Source: Sulfurovum sp.
GTDB lineage: Bacteria; Campylobacterota; Campylobacteria; Campylobacterales; Sulfurovaceae
Assembly: GCA_016744875.1 (NCBI GenBank)
Contig: JADGDL010000035.1
Span: 1 to 22,968, forward strand
Length of the DNA stretch: 22,968 nt
Direction: 5' to 3'
This document shows positions 7,486 to 15,352 of this stretch, in pieces. Each line of letters begins with the position of its first letter. Positions within the stretch are counted from its first letter, which is position 1. The position numbers were made by a program, and so were the translations under genes. The notes beneath the pieces are model-generated. The model searched no databases. It was not told where the DNA came from and was given only the letters and a program-made list of their open reading frames with translations.

Positions 7486-8067
7486 TTATAGATATTTGAC
7501 TTTATATTTAATTTCAATAAAATTATTGGGAAATGCTGTAGCCTGGGCATTTTCTAAATTTATTTGTTTTGACAATCTACCAAATAGTGGTATACCTGAG
7601 CCTAGCAAAACAGGGGCTAATGTCAATGTCATTTCATCTATAAGTTCAAGGTTTAGGAAAGCTGTAATTGTCGCACCTCCATCAATGTAGGCATAGTGAT
7701 ATCCTTCATTCTCAAGCTTGCTGATGAGTTCTGGTATTGATCCAGTATACATTTCTACTTTATCTTTCAAATTTGCCGAAGGCTCTTCCCTTGTATGACT
7801 AAGAACAATGATTTTTGTATCTCCATATGGCCACTGTTCAGGAGTTAAGTTAAAACTTGAAAGCACCTCCATGAGTTTTCGTCCTATGATCATACAATCA
7901 ACATTTTTCATATAGTTTGGCATAGACATGTTAAAGTGTTCCATTAGATCTGAAGATGCCTCTTTCACTGAGAGAGGTTTCCCAACTGTCTCTAACCAAT
8001 TAAGTCCATCATCTTCTGTCGCAATGTAACCATCTACGCTTGGGGCAATAAATATTGAGCATTTCAT
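7486..8067 (-). CDS. Dihydrofolate reductase-like / RibD C-terminal domain protein
   Basis: A 193-residue protein of the RibD C-terminal/DHFR-like superfamily (YyaP/YwjB type). It begins MKCSIFIAPSVDGYIA, the usual NADPH-side strand, with MIIGRKLMEVL and KIIVLSHTREE in the middle, YAYIDGGATITAFL (the glycine-rich nucleotide loop) near residues 125-140, and LAPVLLGSGIPLF towards the end. Length is normal. Members are NAD(P)H-dependent reductases of mostly unknown substrate. The start overlaps the PhzF-like gene by 4 bases (ATGA), so the two form an operon and may act on related small molecules. Confidence 0.85.
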   Translation of the reverse strand: MKCSIFIAPSVDGYIATEDDGLNWLETVGKPLSVKEASSDLMEHFNMSMPNYMKNVDCMIIGRKLMEVLSSFNLTPEQWPYGDTKIIVLSHTREEPSANLKDKVEMYTGSIPELISKLENEGYHYAYIDGGATITAFLNLELIDEMTLTLAPVLLGSGIPLFGRLSKQINLENAQATAFPNNFIEIKYKVKYL

Positions 8068-8843
8068 ATTTCAATCACTCCTTCCAGATATTTTACTGCC
8101 TTTCCACTCATCTCGACTCTATCATCTTTAATATGACATTTCACTTCTCCGCCTCTGGATGATACTTGTTTAGCATATAACATCTCAGTATTTAATTCCT
8201 CAGCCCAATAACTAACTAATTGAGTAAAAGCAGACCCTGTAACTGAGTCTTCATTTATGCCATATTTTGGTGCAAAAAATCTAGTGACAAAGTCGTATTT
8301 CTCACTTTTCGCACTAATACAAACACCACGTAGATCCAAAGTTTTTAGTAACTCAAGATTTGGTTTTGCATTATATATATCTTCTTCATTTTCAAAGATT
8401 ACAATGTAATCCATAGAAGCAAAAGCGATTTTAGGTTTTATGCCAAATGCATTTTCTATCTGAATGGTTATATCACATGGTCCTAAGGTCTGTATAGGAA
8501 AGTCCATAACATACTGACTATCTTCTCTCCACACTTTCAAAAGTCCACTTTTTGTAGAAAAGGTAATCTTTTCATCTCTAAATCCTAGACACTCAAATAG
8601 CACAAATGCAGATGCCAAAGTTGCATGCCCACACATATCAACCTCAGAAGTAGGTGAAAACCATCTCAAATGATATCCATCTTCCTCTTTCAGAAAAAAA
8701 GCTGTCTCTGCAAAATTGTTTTCTTCTGCAATTTTCTGCATTACATCATCTTCCAACCAATTTTCTAATGGACATACCGCAGCAGGATTTCCTTCAAAGA
8801 CTTTAGATGCAAAAGCATCTATCTGATATATTTTTAATTTCAT
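8064..8843 (-). CDS. PhzF-family isomerase / epimerase-like protein
   Basis: A 259-residue PhzF-like protein with the family's two-half diaminopimelate-epimerase fold. Visible motifs are QIDAFASKVFEGNPAAVCPL at the start, the catalytic Glu46 in NNFAETAFF, DMCGHATLASA (about 69-78) and the second-half signature DSVTGSAFTQL. Family members isomerise small hydroxy or amino acids; PhzF itself acts in phenazine synthesis, but no other phenazine gene is present, so a specific role should not be assumed. The length is near the family norm. It is the first gene of a two-gene operon with the DHFR-like reductase and diverges from the sirtuin gene. Confidence 0.88.
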   Translation of the reverse strand: MKLKIYQIDAFASKVFEGNPAAVCPLENWLEDDVMQKIAEENNFAETAFFLKEEDGYHLRWFSPTSEVDMCGHATLASAFVLFECLGFRDEKITFSTKSGLLKVWREDSQYVMDFPIQTLGPCDITIQIENAFGIKPKIAFASMDYIVIFENEEDIYNAKPNLELLKTLDLRGVCISAKSEKYDFVTRFFAPKYGINEDSVTGSAFTQLVSYWAEELNTEMLYAKQVSSRGGEVKCHIKDDRVEMSGKAVKYLEGVIEI

Positions 8844-9000
8844 ATTTCTCCAGTACTCTCTACTAATCTTACTTCAATTATGTTGAATCTGCAAGTGGCT
8901 CTAATGAAAAGAATTAAATAAGCAATAGAAACTTGTAGCGTATTTTGTTGAATTTAAGAATTCTTTGTTGGGAATGATATATTTTTAGTTCCTGATATGA

Positions 9001-9026
9001 TGATTAGATACAATCTGATATAATCA
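9001..9026 (+). promoter_or_regulatory. Extended -10 promoter for leaderless sirtuin transcript, with overlapping dyad
   Basis: TGATATAAT (9016-9024) is a perfect extended -10 (TGN-TATAAT). It ends only 6 bases before the sirtuin ATG at 9031, which puts the expected transcript start at or next to the A of the ATG. A dyad TGATTA (9001-9006)/TAATCA (9021-9026) overlaps the -10 and could bind a repressor. Confidence 0.5.
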
Positions 9027-9030
9027 CCAG

Positions 9031-9849
9031 ATGAAAGATAGAAATAATATTATAAGAGCTAAAGAATTATTAGAAGAATGTGATGCCTTGTTTATAACAG
9101 CTGGAGCAGGGATGGGTGTTGACTCTGGGTTACCTGATTTTAGAGGGGTTGAAGGGTTTTGGAATGCTTATCCTAAGGCTAGAGAACTGGGTTTAGGATT
9201 TGAGGAAATGGCAAATCCTGAGTGGTTTGAGTCTGACCCTCAGTTGGCTTGGGCTTTTTATGGTCATAGATTGCACCTTTATCGTGATACAGTGCCTCAT
9301 GATGGGTTCTCTAAGCTTCTAAAACTTTCTAATACTAAAAAATATGGGGCTTGTGTGTTTACCTCAAATGTAGATGGACAATTCCAAAAGGCCGGTTTTT
9401 CAGATGATGTTGTGATGGAGTGTCATGGGAGTATTCACCATATGCAGTGTATTGATAACTGTCAGGGGATGTTATGGTCCTCAGATGATACTTGTATCGA
9501 GATGGAAGAGGGCTTTAAAGCTAAAGAACCTTTACCTTCCTGTCCTTTTTGTGGGGCGATGGCAAGACCAAACATACTGATGTTTGGAGATTATGGTTGG
9601 GAGTATGCCAGAACAGATGGACAACGAGAAAGGTTGGGTAGCTGGATATCCAAGCTGGAAAGCGTTGGTGCAAAACTTGCTATTTTAGAGATGGGAGCAG
9701 GTACAGCAGTACCTACCGTTAGAGATACTTCTGAACAAATAGCTAACAAGTTTGATATACCCCTTATACGCATCAATCCTAGAGAGAGTTTTGGTGCTGA
9801 AATAGAGTTGCCCATGGGTGCTGTTGAAGCCTTAGAACAGATTTTATAA
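9031..9849 (+). CDS. Sir2-family NAD-dependent protein deacylase (sirtuin)
   Basis: A 272-residue sirtuin. The NAD-binding signature GAGMGVDSGLPDFRG spans about 25-39, the TSNVDGQFQKAG motif 111-122 (Asn113, Asp115), and catalytic His132 lies in ECHGSIH. A four-Cys zinc site is Cys140/Cys144 and Cys171/Cys174. RPNILMFGD (179-187) and the late IRINPRE segment (247-252) complete the fold. It should remove acyl groups from protein lysines using NAD. The MG in place of the usual IS of GAGIS and the FGDYGW pocket mark a divergent sirtuin, so acyl specificity is unclear. There is no Shine-Dalgarno sequence, and the promoter position suggests a leaderless mRNA. It overlaps the ComF gene by one base (TAATG). 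Confidence 0.9.
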   Translation: MKDRNNIIRAKELLEECDALFITAGAGMGVDSGLPDFRGVEGFWNAYPKARELGLGFEEMANPEWFESDPQLAWAFYGHRLHLYRDTVPHDGFSKLLKLSNTKKYGACVFTSNVDGQFQKAGFSDDVVMECHGSIHHMQCIDNCQGMLWSSDDTCIEMEEGFKAKEPLPSCPFCGAMARPNILMFGDYGWEYARTDGQRERLGSWISKLESVGAKLAILEMGAGTAVPTVRDTSEQIANKFDIPLIRINPRESFGAEIELPMGAVEALEQIL

Positions 9850-10424
9850 TGCGATGTTACGCATGTTCTAAACTGAGTTTTAAGATCATTTGTAAAACCT
9901 GTATCGATCAACTTTTTACTGTTAATATGAGTACACGTAAAGTTGGTACACTTGATGTGATAAGTTTTTATAAGTATTCAGCCTTAGAGTCACTTCTTCA
10001 TAGTAAGCATAAGCCCGAAGGCTACCGTATCTACAAAACTTTAGCACAAATGACCATGAAACCTTTTATAAAAGAGTTTGTAGAGTCTGACGAGAGAGAT
10101 ATTTATATCGTAGGCATAGATGAATATGTTAGGAGTGGGTATGCACATGTAGCATTGCTTAGTAGAGCGATGAAAACAAAAAGTTCCTTCCCTCTACACT
10201 CATCTCTTATGGCACAAAATAGAGTGAATTATTCAGGTAAAAGTTTACAGTTCCGTTTGGAAAACCCAAGAGGTTTTGTCTATAAAGGGAAGTCAAATAT
10301 AGATGTAATTCTTGTTGATGATATCATTACGACAGGTATCACACTGCAGGAAGCTCAAAATGTACTCATACAAAATGGTGTAAATGTCTTGTTTGCTCTT
10401 ACTTTGGCAGATGTAGAAGAGTAG
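9849..10424 (+). CDS. comF: ComF-family phosphoribosyltransferase-like protein
   Basis: A 191-residue ComF-type protein. An N-terminal zinc-ribbon-like cluster (Cys3, Cys6, Cys15, Cys18) is followed by a phosphoribosyltransferase fold with the PRPP motif VILVDDIITTGITL (about 153-166). ComF proteins are linked to DNA uptake and processing of transforming DNA in naturally competent bacteria; the biochemical activity is uncertain. It begins on the last base of the sirtuin stop codon (TAATG), so the two are translationally coupled. A hairpin at 10443-10474 probably ends the transcript. Confidence 0.85.
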   Translation: MRCYACSKLSFKIICKTCIDQLFTVNMSTRKVGTLDVISFYKYSALESLLHSKHKPEGYRIYKTLAQMTMKPFIKEFVESDERDIYIVGIDEYVRSGYAHVALLSRAMKTKSSFPLHSSLMAQNRVNYSGKSLQFRLENPRGFVYKGKSNIDVILVDDIITTGITLQEAQNVLIQNGVNVLFALTLADVEE

Positions 10425-10442
10425 GAGAATGTTTAAGATATC

Positions 10443-10474
10443 AGGGAGCTTAAGTTATAAAACCTAAACTCCCT
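10443..10474 (+). terminator. Probable terminator after sirtuin-comF operon
   Basis: AGGGAG (10443-10448) pairs with CTCCCT (10469-10474), and the stem extends inward with two mismatches (TTA/TAA pairs). A short T-run follows. It starts 18 bases after the comF stop codon. Confidence 0.5.
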
Positions 10475-10741
10475 TTAGTATATGAAAAGATCGATCATAA
10501 ATCTTTACACATACATTCTTTACCCTGTCCTAATAGAGATTGGACTTACCTCACTAGAGTGCCAAGAGGATAACTGATATATATCAAGTAATTATAGTTT
10601 AGAAGTGTTAATTAAGTGTGAATTCTTACAATGTTTAGACTCAATAATAGTATTTTTTAGAATTAATACTAAATTAACAATACAGAATTATAATTATAAT
10701 AATCTAAACCTATATTTATAGGGTTTCTCAAAGGCGTTACT
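10475..10741. other. Noncoding region upstream of outer-membrane protein gene
   Basis: With the terminator before it, this makes a gap of just over 300 bases. No gene is seen. It holds an 11-bp tandem repeat (10603-10624), two abutting TATAAT hexamers (10689-10694 and 10695-10700) with TTAACA 15 bp upstream of the second, and a ribosome binding site AAAGG at 10730-10734. The promoter would start transcripts near 10707. Confidence 0.5.
10603..10624 (+). repeat. 11-bp tandem direct repeat (candidate operator)
   Basis: AAGTGTTAATT (10603-10613) is directly followed by AAGTGTGAATT (10614-10624), 10 of 11 bases alike. Read on the minus strand the second copy is AATTCACACTT, close to AATTCATATTT at the porin promoter (1734-1744): it differs only by two C/T changes. 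Both lie upstream of outer-membrane barrel genes with the same 11-bp period. Confidence 0.45.
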
Positions 10742-11578
10742 ATCCATACTTTAAAATATATACCGATACTATTATGGCTCCTAACAAGTGCTAATGCAGA
10801 CATTACAACCATTCAAATGGCTTACGAAAGCTTCGATTTTGAGAATTCAAAAAAGAAAGATGATGGAAAACGATATGGTGTGGTACTAAGTTATAAGACA
10901 GAAAATGCTCTTTATCAACTTGCTTATGACAAAACCAATACCAATACTTTTCAACCACCACTCTCCAGTGATCTTCATGTCAATAAATACTATCTCAAAT
11001 ACAGGTATAAATTAGATGATAATCAGTTTGCATTTTTGAGCTACGCGACAATAGATGATAATTTAATGGAAGCAGTAGATGGAGGAAATATATATGGCTT
11101 AGGATACAAGTATGGTGCTTTTACTTTGATCCAATATTTGAGTGATTATGATCAGTTTAATGTCTATCAAACAGACCTGGAATATATGTTTAAAAAACGT
11201 TTTGATAAAGTATTTGTTACTGCTAAAGTATTGGCAAAATACATTCATTTACAGGACAAAGAAAGTAGTGCTTTTACCAATAATGCAAAAGAAGATTATC
11301 TTACTCCAGGGTTTAAAATACATGCACACTATAAAAATTATCACATGGGAGCAGGGGCATTCTTTGGAAAAAGAATTTTTGCTGTTATGAATGATGGGCT
11401 AAAAGTTCAGCATCATGCCATGGAGTTTAACAAGACATACATGTTTGGGGTAGGAAAAAGTTATAATGATCTTGATATCAGTCTAAACTATGTCTATCAA
11501 GAGGCTACGGAGATACCTATACACAATGAAAATGTTAAAGTTGAAAATCTCATTTTTAAAGTTGGGTACCATTTTTAA
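10742..11578 (+). CDS. Outer-membrane beta-barrel protein with non-canonical (ATC) start
   Basis: The first in-frame ATG is at 10817, but the frame is open back to a TAA at 10700-10702. The residues before that ATG form a convincing signal peptide: (start)HTLKYIPILLWLLTSANA followed by DITT. No ATG, GTG or TTG exists in this stretch. An ATC at 10742, seven bases after AAAGG, is exactly where a start codon should be, giving 278 residues. The mature protein has amphipathic strands (YQLAYDKTNTN, YYLKYRYKLDD, YGLGYKYGAFTLIQYLSDY, DISLNYVYQEA) and ends KVGYHF with a terminal Phe. No specific family is recognised. Either AUC is used at low efficiency, or the gene is silenced by a single base change, or the base is a sequencing error. 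Confidence 0.7.
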   Translation: MHTLKYIPILLWLLTSANADITTIQMAYESFDFENSKKKDDGKRYGVVLSYKTENALYQLAYDKTNTNTFQPPLSSDLHVNKYYLKYRYKLDDNQFAFLSYATIDDNLMEAVDGGNIYGLGYKYGAFTLIQYLSDYDQFNVYQTDLEYMFKKRFDKVFVTAKVLAKYIHLQDKESSAFTNNAKEDYLTPGFKIHAHYKNYHMGAGAFFGKRIFAVMNDGLKVQHHAMEFNKTYMFGVGKSYNDLDISLNYVYQEATEIPIHNENVKVENLIFKVGYHF

Positions 11579-11598
11579 ACTGTTATGTTAGAGTAGGT

Positions 11599-11604
11599 TA
11601 TAAT
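11599..11604 (+). promoter_or_regulatory. TATAAT -10 element for the FetB-like gene
   Basis: A perfect TATAAT lies 18 bases before the ATG at 11623, with a ribosome binding site AGGAG at 11613-11617. The promoter therefore lies in the 44-base gap after the outer-membrane protein stop codon, so the permease gene can be expressed on its own. Confidence 0.45.
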
Positions 11605-11622
11605 ATGCCATAGGAGTTTGGA

Positions 11623-12330
11623 ATGAATACATCTATTTATGATATCTCATTTTTAAATCTTTTTTGGGTAATGATACCTGTCTTGGTGGTTATTGTAATC
11701 TATATGCGTTGGACCCAAGATAAAGCAACGATTTTTTATGCACTTTTTAGAATGTTCATTCAATTGATATTAATAGGGTATGTCTTAACCTATCTTTTTA
11801 CTGCGGATTCTCCTTATCTCATTATCTTAGTACTTAGTGTTATGCTTATTGCAGCAAGTGTCATTGCTTTGCGACCACTACAAAAACGACAGAAGTCACT
11901 TTATTTACATGCTTTTATTGCTATTTTCTTTGGTGGTGTATTTACATTAATGATGGTAGTGTTTGGTGTATTGGATCTAAATCCATGGTATGAGCCTAAG
12001 TTTCTCATACCGATAGCCGGTATGATATTTGCCAATTCTATGAATGCGGTGAGTATCTCTGCTGAAAGATTTGAAAGTGAACTAAGTAGAGATGTAAGTT
12101 ATACAGGTGCAAGAGCTACTTCATATAAAGCGGCACTTATACCCATCATTAATGCACTTTTTGCAGTAGGGTTAGTTTCTCTTCCTGGTATGATGACAGG
12201 TCAGATACTCTCAGGAGTAGACCCTTTGATAGCAGTACGTTATCAGATGATGGTCATGTTGATGGTCTTAGGCTCAGCGGGTATCTCTGTGGCGATCTAT
12301 TTACTACTTTTGAAAAAGGATTTTCATTAA
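11623..12330 (+). CDS. FetB/YbbM-like ABC transporter permease (UPF0014)
   Basis: A 235-residue protein with about seven hydrophobic segments and the UPF0014 signatures: ALFRMFIQLILIGYVL near residues 40-55, PIAGMIFANSMNAVSI (about 130-145) followed by AERFESEL, then ALIPIINALFAVGLVSLPGMMTGQILSGVDP (about 172-202). In E. coli the FetAB pair exports iron and protects against oxidative stress. The ATPase partner FetA is not next to this gene: it is preceded by an outer-membrane protein and followed by a periplasmic protein. Inner membrane location is certain from composition; the transported ion is inferred from the family. Confidence 0.87.
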   Translation: MNTSIYDISFLNLFWVMIPVLVVIVIYMRWTQDKATIFYALFRMFIQLILIGYVLTYLFTADSPYLIILVLSVMLIAASVIALRPLQKRQKSLYLHAFIAIFFGGVFTLMMVVFGVLDLNPWYEPKFLIPIAGMIFANSMNAVSISAERFESELSRDVSYTGARATSYKAALIPIINALFAVGLVSLPGMMTGQILSGVDPLIAVRYQMMVMLMVLGSAGISVAIYLLLLKKDFH

Positions 12331-12488
12331 AATGAATGTTGTCGTCATGGTCTGCATAAATACTTTAGGATCCTAATGATATTAAAAAACCTCCATAATC
12401 TTTTCTATGAAATACACTTTATTTAAAAATATATTATTAAGTTAATAGGAGTTACAATAGTTATGTTAAGAAAATAAAAGGAATCCAA

Positions 12489-13097
12489 ATGAAAATATCT
12501 ACAGTTTTACTTACCCTCTCTATTATTACCTCAAGTGCACTTGCGACAAGCAATGTGGATGTAGCAGAAAATAAAGCTCCTAATGCAGAAATGGTCATTC
12601 TTAATGCACCAGGTGCTGTACTTGGTATTGCACTCATTGATGTAAAAGCAACTATTCTAAAAGTTGATAAAGATTCTCGTACTATTACTCTTAAAAAAGA
12701 AGATGGTGAAGTTATAAGCATGGTCGCTCCAGATACAGTTCGCAACTTTGATCAAATAGAAGTAGGTGATGCCGTACATAGCCAATATGAAGCATCGATT
12801 TCATTTCAACTTATAAAAGATGGATCAACAGTAGTAGGTCAAGCTGTAAAAGCAACTGCAGCTCGTGCTGAGCTCGGTGAAAAACCAGGCGCTTTGTTAA
12901 CACGTGCTGTACTTATGCGTGCAAATGTCATTAAAGTTGATCAGGAAAACAAAAAGATCACGATTAAAGGTGAGAAAAAAACATATACGCTTGACGTAGA
13001 AAATCCAGAACATTTTAAAGTAGTAAAAGAAGGAGACCAGATTGATGCAATGATCACAGAATCAGTGGCTATTTCTGTGACAAAAGCTATAAAATAA
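12489..13097 (+). CDS. Periplasmic protein of two similar beta-rich halves, function unknown
   Basis: A 202-residue exported protein. The signal peptide MKISTVLLTLSIITSSALA is followed by two related halves: about residues 52-107 (ATILKVDKDSRTITLKKEDG, then VAPDTVRNFDQIEVGDAVHS) and 143-198 (ANVIKVDQENKKITIKGEKK, then VENPEHFKVVKEGDQIDAMI). Each half has the pattern V-x-x-V-D-x-x-x-x-x-I-T-(I/L)-K followed by a GD(A/Q)(V/I) turn, which resembles small OB-like or DUF5666-type beta barrels. No catalytic motif is seen. A TACAAT -10 (12453-12458) and AAAAGGA ribosome site precede it, and a strong terminator follows, so it is a single-gene unit. A binding or envelope-stress role is possible but not shown. 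Confidence 0.7.
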   Translation: MKISTVLLTLSIITSSALATSNVDVAENKAPNAEMVILNAPGAVLGIALIDVKATILKVDKDSRTITLKKEDGEVISMVAPDTVRNFDQIEVGDAVHSQYEASISFQLIKDGSTVVGQAVKATAARAELGEKPGALLTRAVLMRANVIKVDQENKKITIKGEKKTYTLDVENPEHFKVVKEGDQIDAMITESVAISVTKAIK

Positions 13098-13115
13098 TAA
13101 CCTATCTCTAACTCT

Positions 13116-13140
13116 TTGCGGCACTTTGCCGCAAGTTTTT
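13116..13140 (+). terminator. Rho-independent terminator
   Basis: TTGCGGCA (13116-13123) and TGCCGCAA (13127-13134) form a perfect 8-bp GC-rich stem with a 3-base loop, followed by GTTTTT. It lies 19 bases after the stop of the periplasmic protein gene. This is the clearest intrinsic terminator in the window. Confidence 0.85.
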
Positions 13141-13219
13141 GAGAGCCATATCTTGCAGTAATAAATATAAAAACCTTATAACATTTATAACTTTATAATG
13201 TGTTTTAGAAGTTTAAAGT

Positions 13220-14323
13220 TTAGATCTTCCCTTCTAAAAAGTGTTCAAATATCTCTGTTACCAGCTTGATACGCTCTACAAAACTTTTTTTAGAAGCTCG
13301 TTCATGTATCGTATGGTCACCATCACCATATGGACCCCAGCCATCAAGTGTAGCTACACCTTGTGATGAAACGACATTGGCATCACTAACCCCACCACGT
13401 TTTTCTGTAGGAAGTTGTACATTACATAGTGTGTTGATATGGTCTATGAAAATCTGCTGTTCAGGGGAGGGTTGCATGACATCTCTTTGGATGCCACCTG
13501 AGAGTGTAGACTCTGTACCTTCGACGTGTGAATGCGCGACTATCTTATCTACGGCTTTAAGTACTCTGTCTCTCTCATCGGTGTTTGTATATCGAAGCTC
13601 AAAAGTAAGATGTGCTTTTGGTGAAATGGTATTGGCACCTATGCCTCCAGAGATCTTACCTACATTGACCGTAGTTTGTTTCTCTAAATCAGTTAAAGCT
13701 ACCAATTGTGTAAGTTTGTGTGCAGCTTCAAGATTCGCATCTGCGCCGTCACTGTAATGGTTCCCTGCATGTGCGGCGATACCTTCAATGTCTATGAAAA
13801 AAGTACCAACACCTTTACGCCCAACTACTACTTCATCATGTAAACCTGCAGCTTCAAAAACCATACAGTAGTCATAATCCTTGGCAAGTTTAGCTGAAAG
13901 GTGTTTGGAGTCATCACTCCCTGTCTCTTCGTCACTCACTAAAAGGAAGTCTATGTTGTGTATTTCACCAAACTTTTTATGTGCAGCTCTGAGGGCTTGA
14001 AGTGCTACATAATTACCACCTTTCATATCACAAACACCCGGACCATAGATCCACTCGTTATCTTCTTTAAAGTTTTCAAAAGTGTTTGGAGGAAAGACTG
14101 TATCGAGATGTCCTAGAAGAAGTAGTTTTTTACCTTCTCTGTGTGAAGATATGAGATGAAGATGGTCTCCAATTTCTTCTCTTGGATAGCGTGATAGAGT
14201 AAATCCTAACTCTTGTACCCAGTATGCAAAAATCTCACCATTTTGGTCAACTCCTTCTTTATTTTTAGTCCAGGAGTTTATCTCTATAATTTTTTGTAAC
14301 TCATCAAAATCTTGTTTACTCAT
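13220..14323 (-). CDS. M20-family metallocarboxypeptidase, CPG2/ArgE-like
   Basis: A 367-residue M20 peptidase with all metal and catalytic residues visible: His72 and Asp74 in LLLLGHLDTVFPP, the bridging Asp99 in GPGVCDMKGG, catalytic Glu132 with Glu133 in SDEETGS, Glu157 (VFEAAG) and His340 (GDGDHTIHER). The dimerisation domain is about residues 170-285 (VGTFFIDIEGIAAHAGNH). The layout is that of glutamate carboxypeptidase CPG2-like M20 enzymes, which release C-terminal glutamate or other amino acids. No signal peptide, so cytoplasmic. The start has a good site (GAGGAAGAT). It diverges from the ATP-grasp gene with 113 bases between them, pointing to a role in turnover of what those ligases make. 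Confidence 0.88.
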   Translation of the reverse strand: MSKQDFDELQKIIEINSWTKNKEGVDQNGEIFAYWVQELGFTLSRYPREEIGDHLHLISSHREGKKLLLLGHLDTVFPPNTFENFKEDNEWIYGPGVCDMKGGNYVALQALRAAHKKFGEIHNIDFLLVSDEETGSDDSKHLSAKLAKDYDYCMVFEAAGLHDEVVVGRKGVGTFFIDIEGIAAHAGNHYSDGADANLEAAHKLTQLVALTDLEKQTTVNVGKISGGIGANTISPKAHLTFELRYTNTDERDRVLKAVDKIVAHSHVEGTESTLSGGIQRDVMQPSPEQQIFIDHINTLCNVQLPTEKRGGVSDANVVSSQGVATLDGWGPYGDGDHTIHERASKKSFVERIKLVTEIFEHFLEGKI

Positions 14324-14382
14324 ATCTTCCTCAATATTGCCTATAAATAAGGCATTTTTATATATTTTCTCTGAATATATTT

Positions 14383-14402
14383 TAGTAAAATATAGTAAAA
14401 TA
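14383..14402 (+). repeat. Perfect tandem decamer in divergent promoter region
   Basis: TAGTAAAATA occurs twice in direct succession (14383-14392, 14393-14402) in the 113-base region between the divergent M20 and ATP-grasp genes. Helical phasing suggests a protein-binding site. The hexamer TAGTAA is also the core of the dyads at the right end of the window, though in AT-rich DNA that match alone is weak. Confidence 0.35.
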
Positions 14403-14436
14403 ACAGATTAGTTCTTAAAATTAAAGGAAGTAAAAA

Positions 14437-15336
14437 ATGTCAAGAAAAATTGGTATGTGGCTTTACACTAATGGTGGTGGTGATAAGATTCAAAAAAAGA
14501 TTGCCAAGAAACTTAAAGAGAGGGAGATCGAAAGTATTACGGATCTCAACCTTCGACAGGCTGTGGCCAAGAATGGTCATATCGTTCATAATAAGCAGAA
14601 CTTGGATGAATTAGACCTCTTTTTCTCTTATAATGCCGGAGAGCAGACACAGTACCAAAGCTTTCTTTATCAAGCACTTAACCGCGTGATACCGATGATC
14701 AATACTTATGACTCTTTTGCTTTGACCGAAGATAAGTTTCAAACATCATTTTTACTTCAGCAACATGGTATAGCTACACCAGACTTTCAACTTTGCCATA
14801 GAGATGACTCTAAGCAACTTGAAAAGATCATGAACAAGTGGAGTAAGATGGTGTATAAACCAACCGATGGTTGGGGAGGCGTAGGACTGACTAAAATAGA
14901 AAACCAAGCGATGCTGGATATGCTTCTGCCTTTTCTAAATCAGATGGACTTAAGATTTTTCTATGTAGAGAAATTTATGAAATATGACAACACAGACTTT
15001 CGAGTAGATATAGTTGATGGTGAATTTGTAGGTTGTTATGGAAGAAAAGCAAGTAAAACAGACTGGCGTACAAACGTAACCAGCGGAGGTTCAGTCTTTT
15101 TAAGAGAGCCAGATGATGAAGTGATCGCTATCGCGAAGAAATCAGCAAAAGTATGTGGTACAGATATAGCAGGTGTAGATATTATCTATGATCTGGAAAA
15201 AGAAGAGTATGTGGTACTTGAAGTGAACGGTATACCGGCATTTGCAACACCTGAACAAGAGAAGATGGGATTAAATTTTAATAAGAAAAAAATTGATCTG
15301 ATCGTTGATATGATAGATAGAAAAACAAAGAAATAA
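14437..15336 (+). CDS. RimK-like ATP-grasp amide ligase
   Basis: A 299-residue ATP-grasp ligase. A pre-ATP-grasp N-terminal domain (1-90) precedes NTYDSFALTEDKFQTSFLLQ (89-108), as in RimK-type enzymes. Then come the ATP-binding Lys141 in VYKPTDGWGGVGL, the hinge YVEKF (176-180), FRVDIVDGEFVGCYGRKAS (188-206), WRTNVTSGG (210-218) and the Mg-binding AGVDII (Asp248) with LEVN (Glu262, Asn264). All catalytic elements are present, so it should join a carboxylate to an amine via an acyl-phosphate. The substrate is unknown; RimK relatives add glutamate or other amino acids to peptides, proteins or cofactors. The ribosome site AAAGGAAG is strong. It leads a run with the second ATP-grasp gene (16-base gap) and the M14 peptidase. 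Confidence 0.88.
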   Translation: MSRKIGMWLYTNGGGDKIQKKIAKKLKEREIESITDLNLRQAVAKNGHIVHNKQNLDELDLFFSYNAGEQTQYQSFLYQALNRVIPMINTYDSFALTEDKFQTSFLLQQHGIATPDFQLCHRDDSKQLEKIMNKWSKMVYKPTDGWGGVGLTKIENQAMLDMLLPFLNQMDLRFFYVEKFMKYDNTDFRVDIVDGEFVGCYGRKASKTDWRTNVTSGGSVFLREPDDEVIAIAKKSAKVCGTDIAGVDIIYDLEKEEYVVLEVNGIPAFATPEQEKMGLNFNKKKIDLIVDMIDRKTKK

Positions 15337-15352
15337 GGAAATTAGAAACAAA

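Noticed and set aside
8064..8843. Phenazine biosynthesis from the PhzF-like gene
   Set aside because: No other phz gene is nearby; PhzF-like proteins are widespread with unrelated roles.
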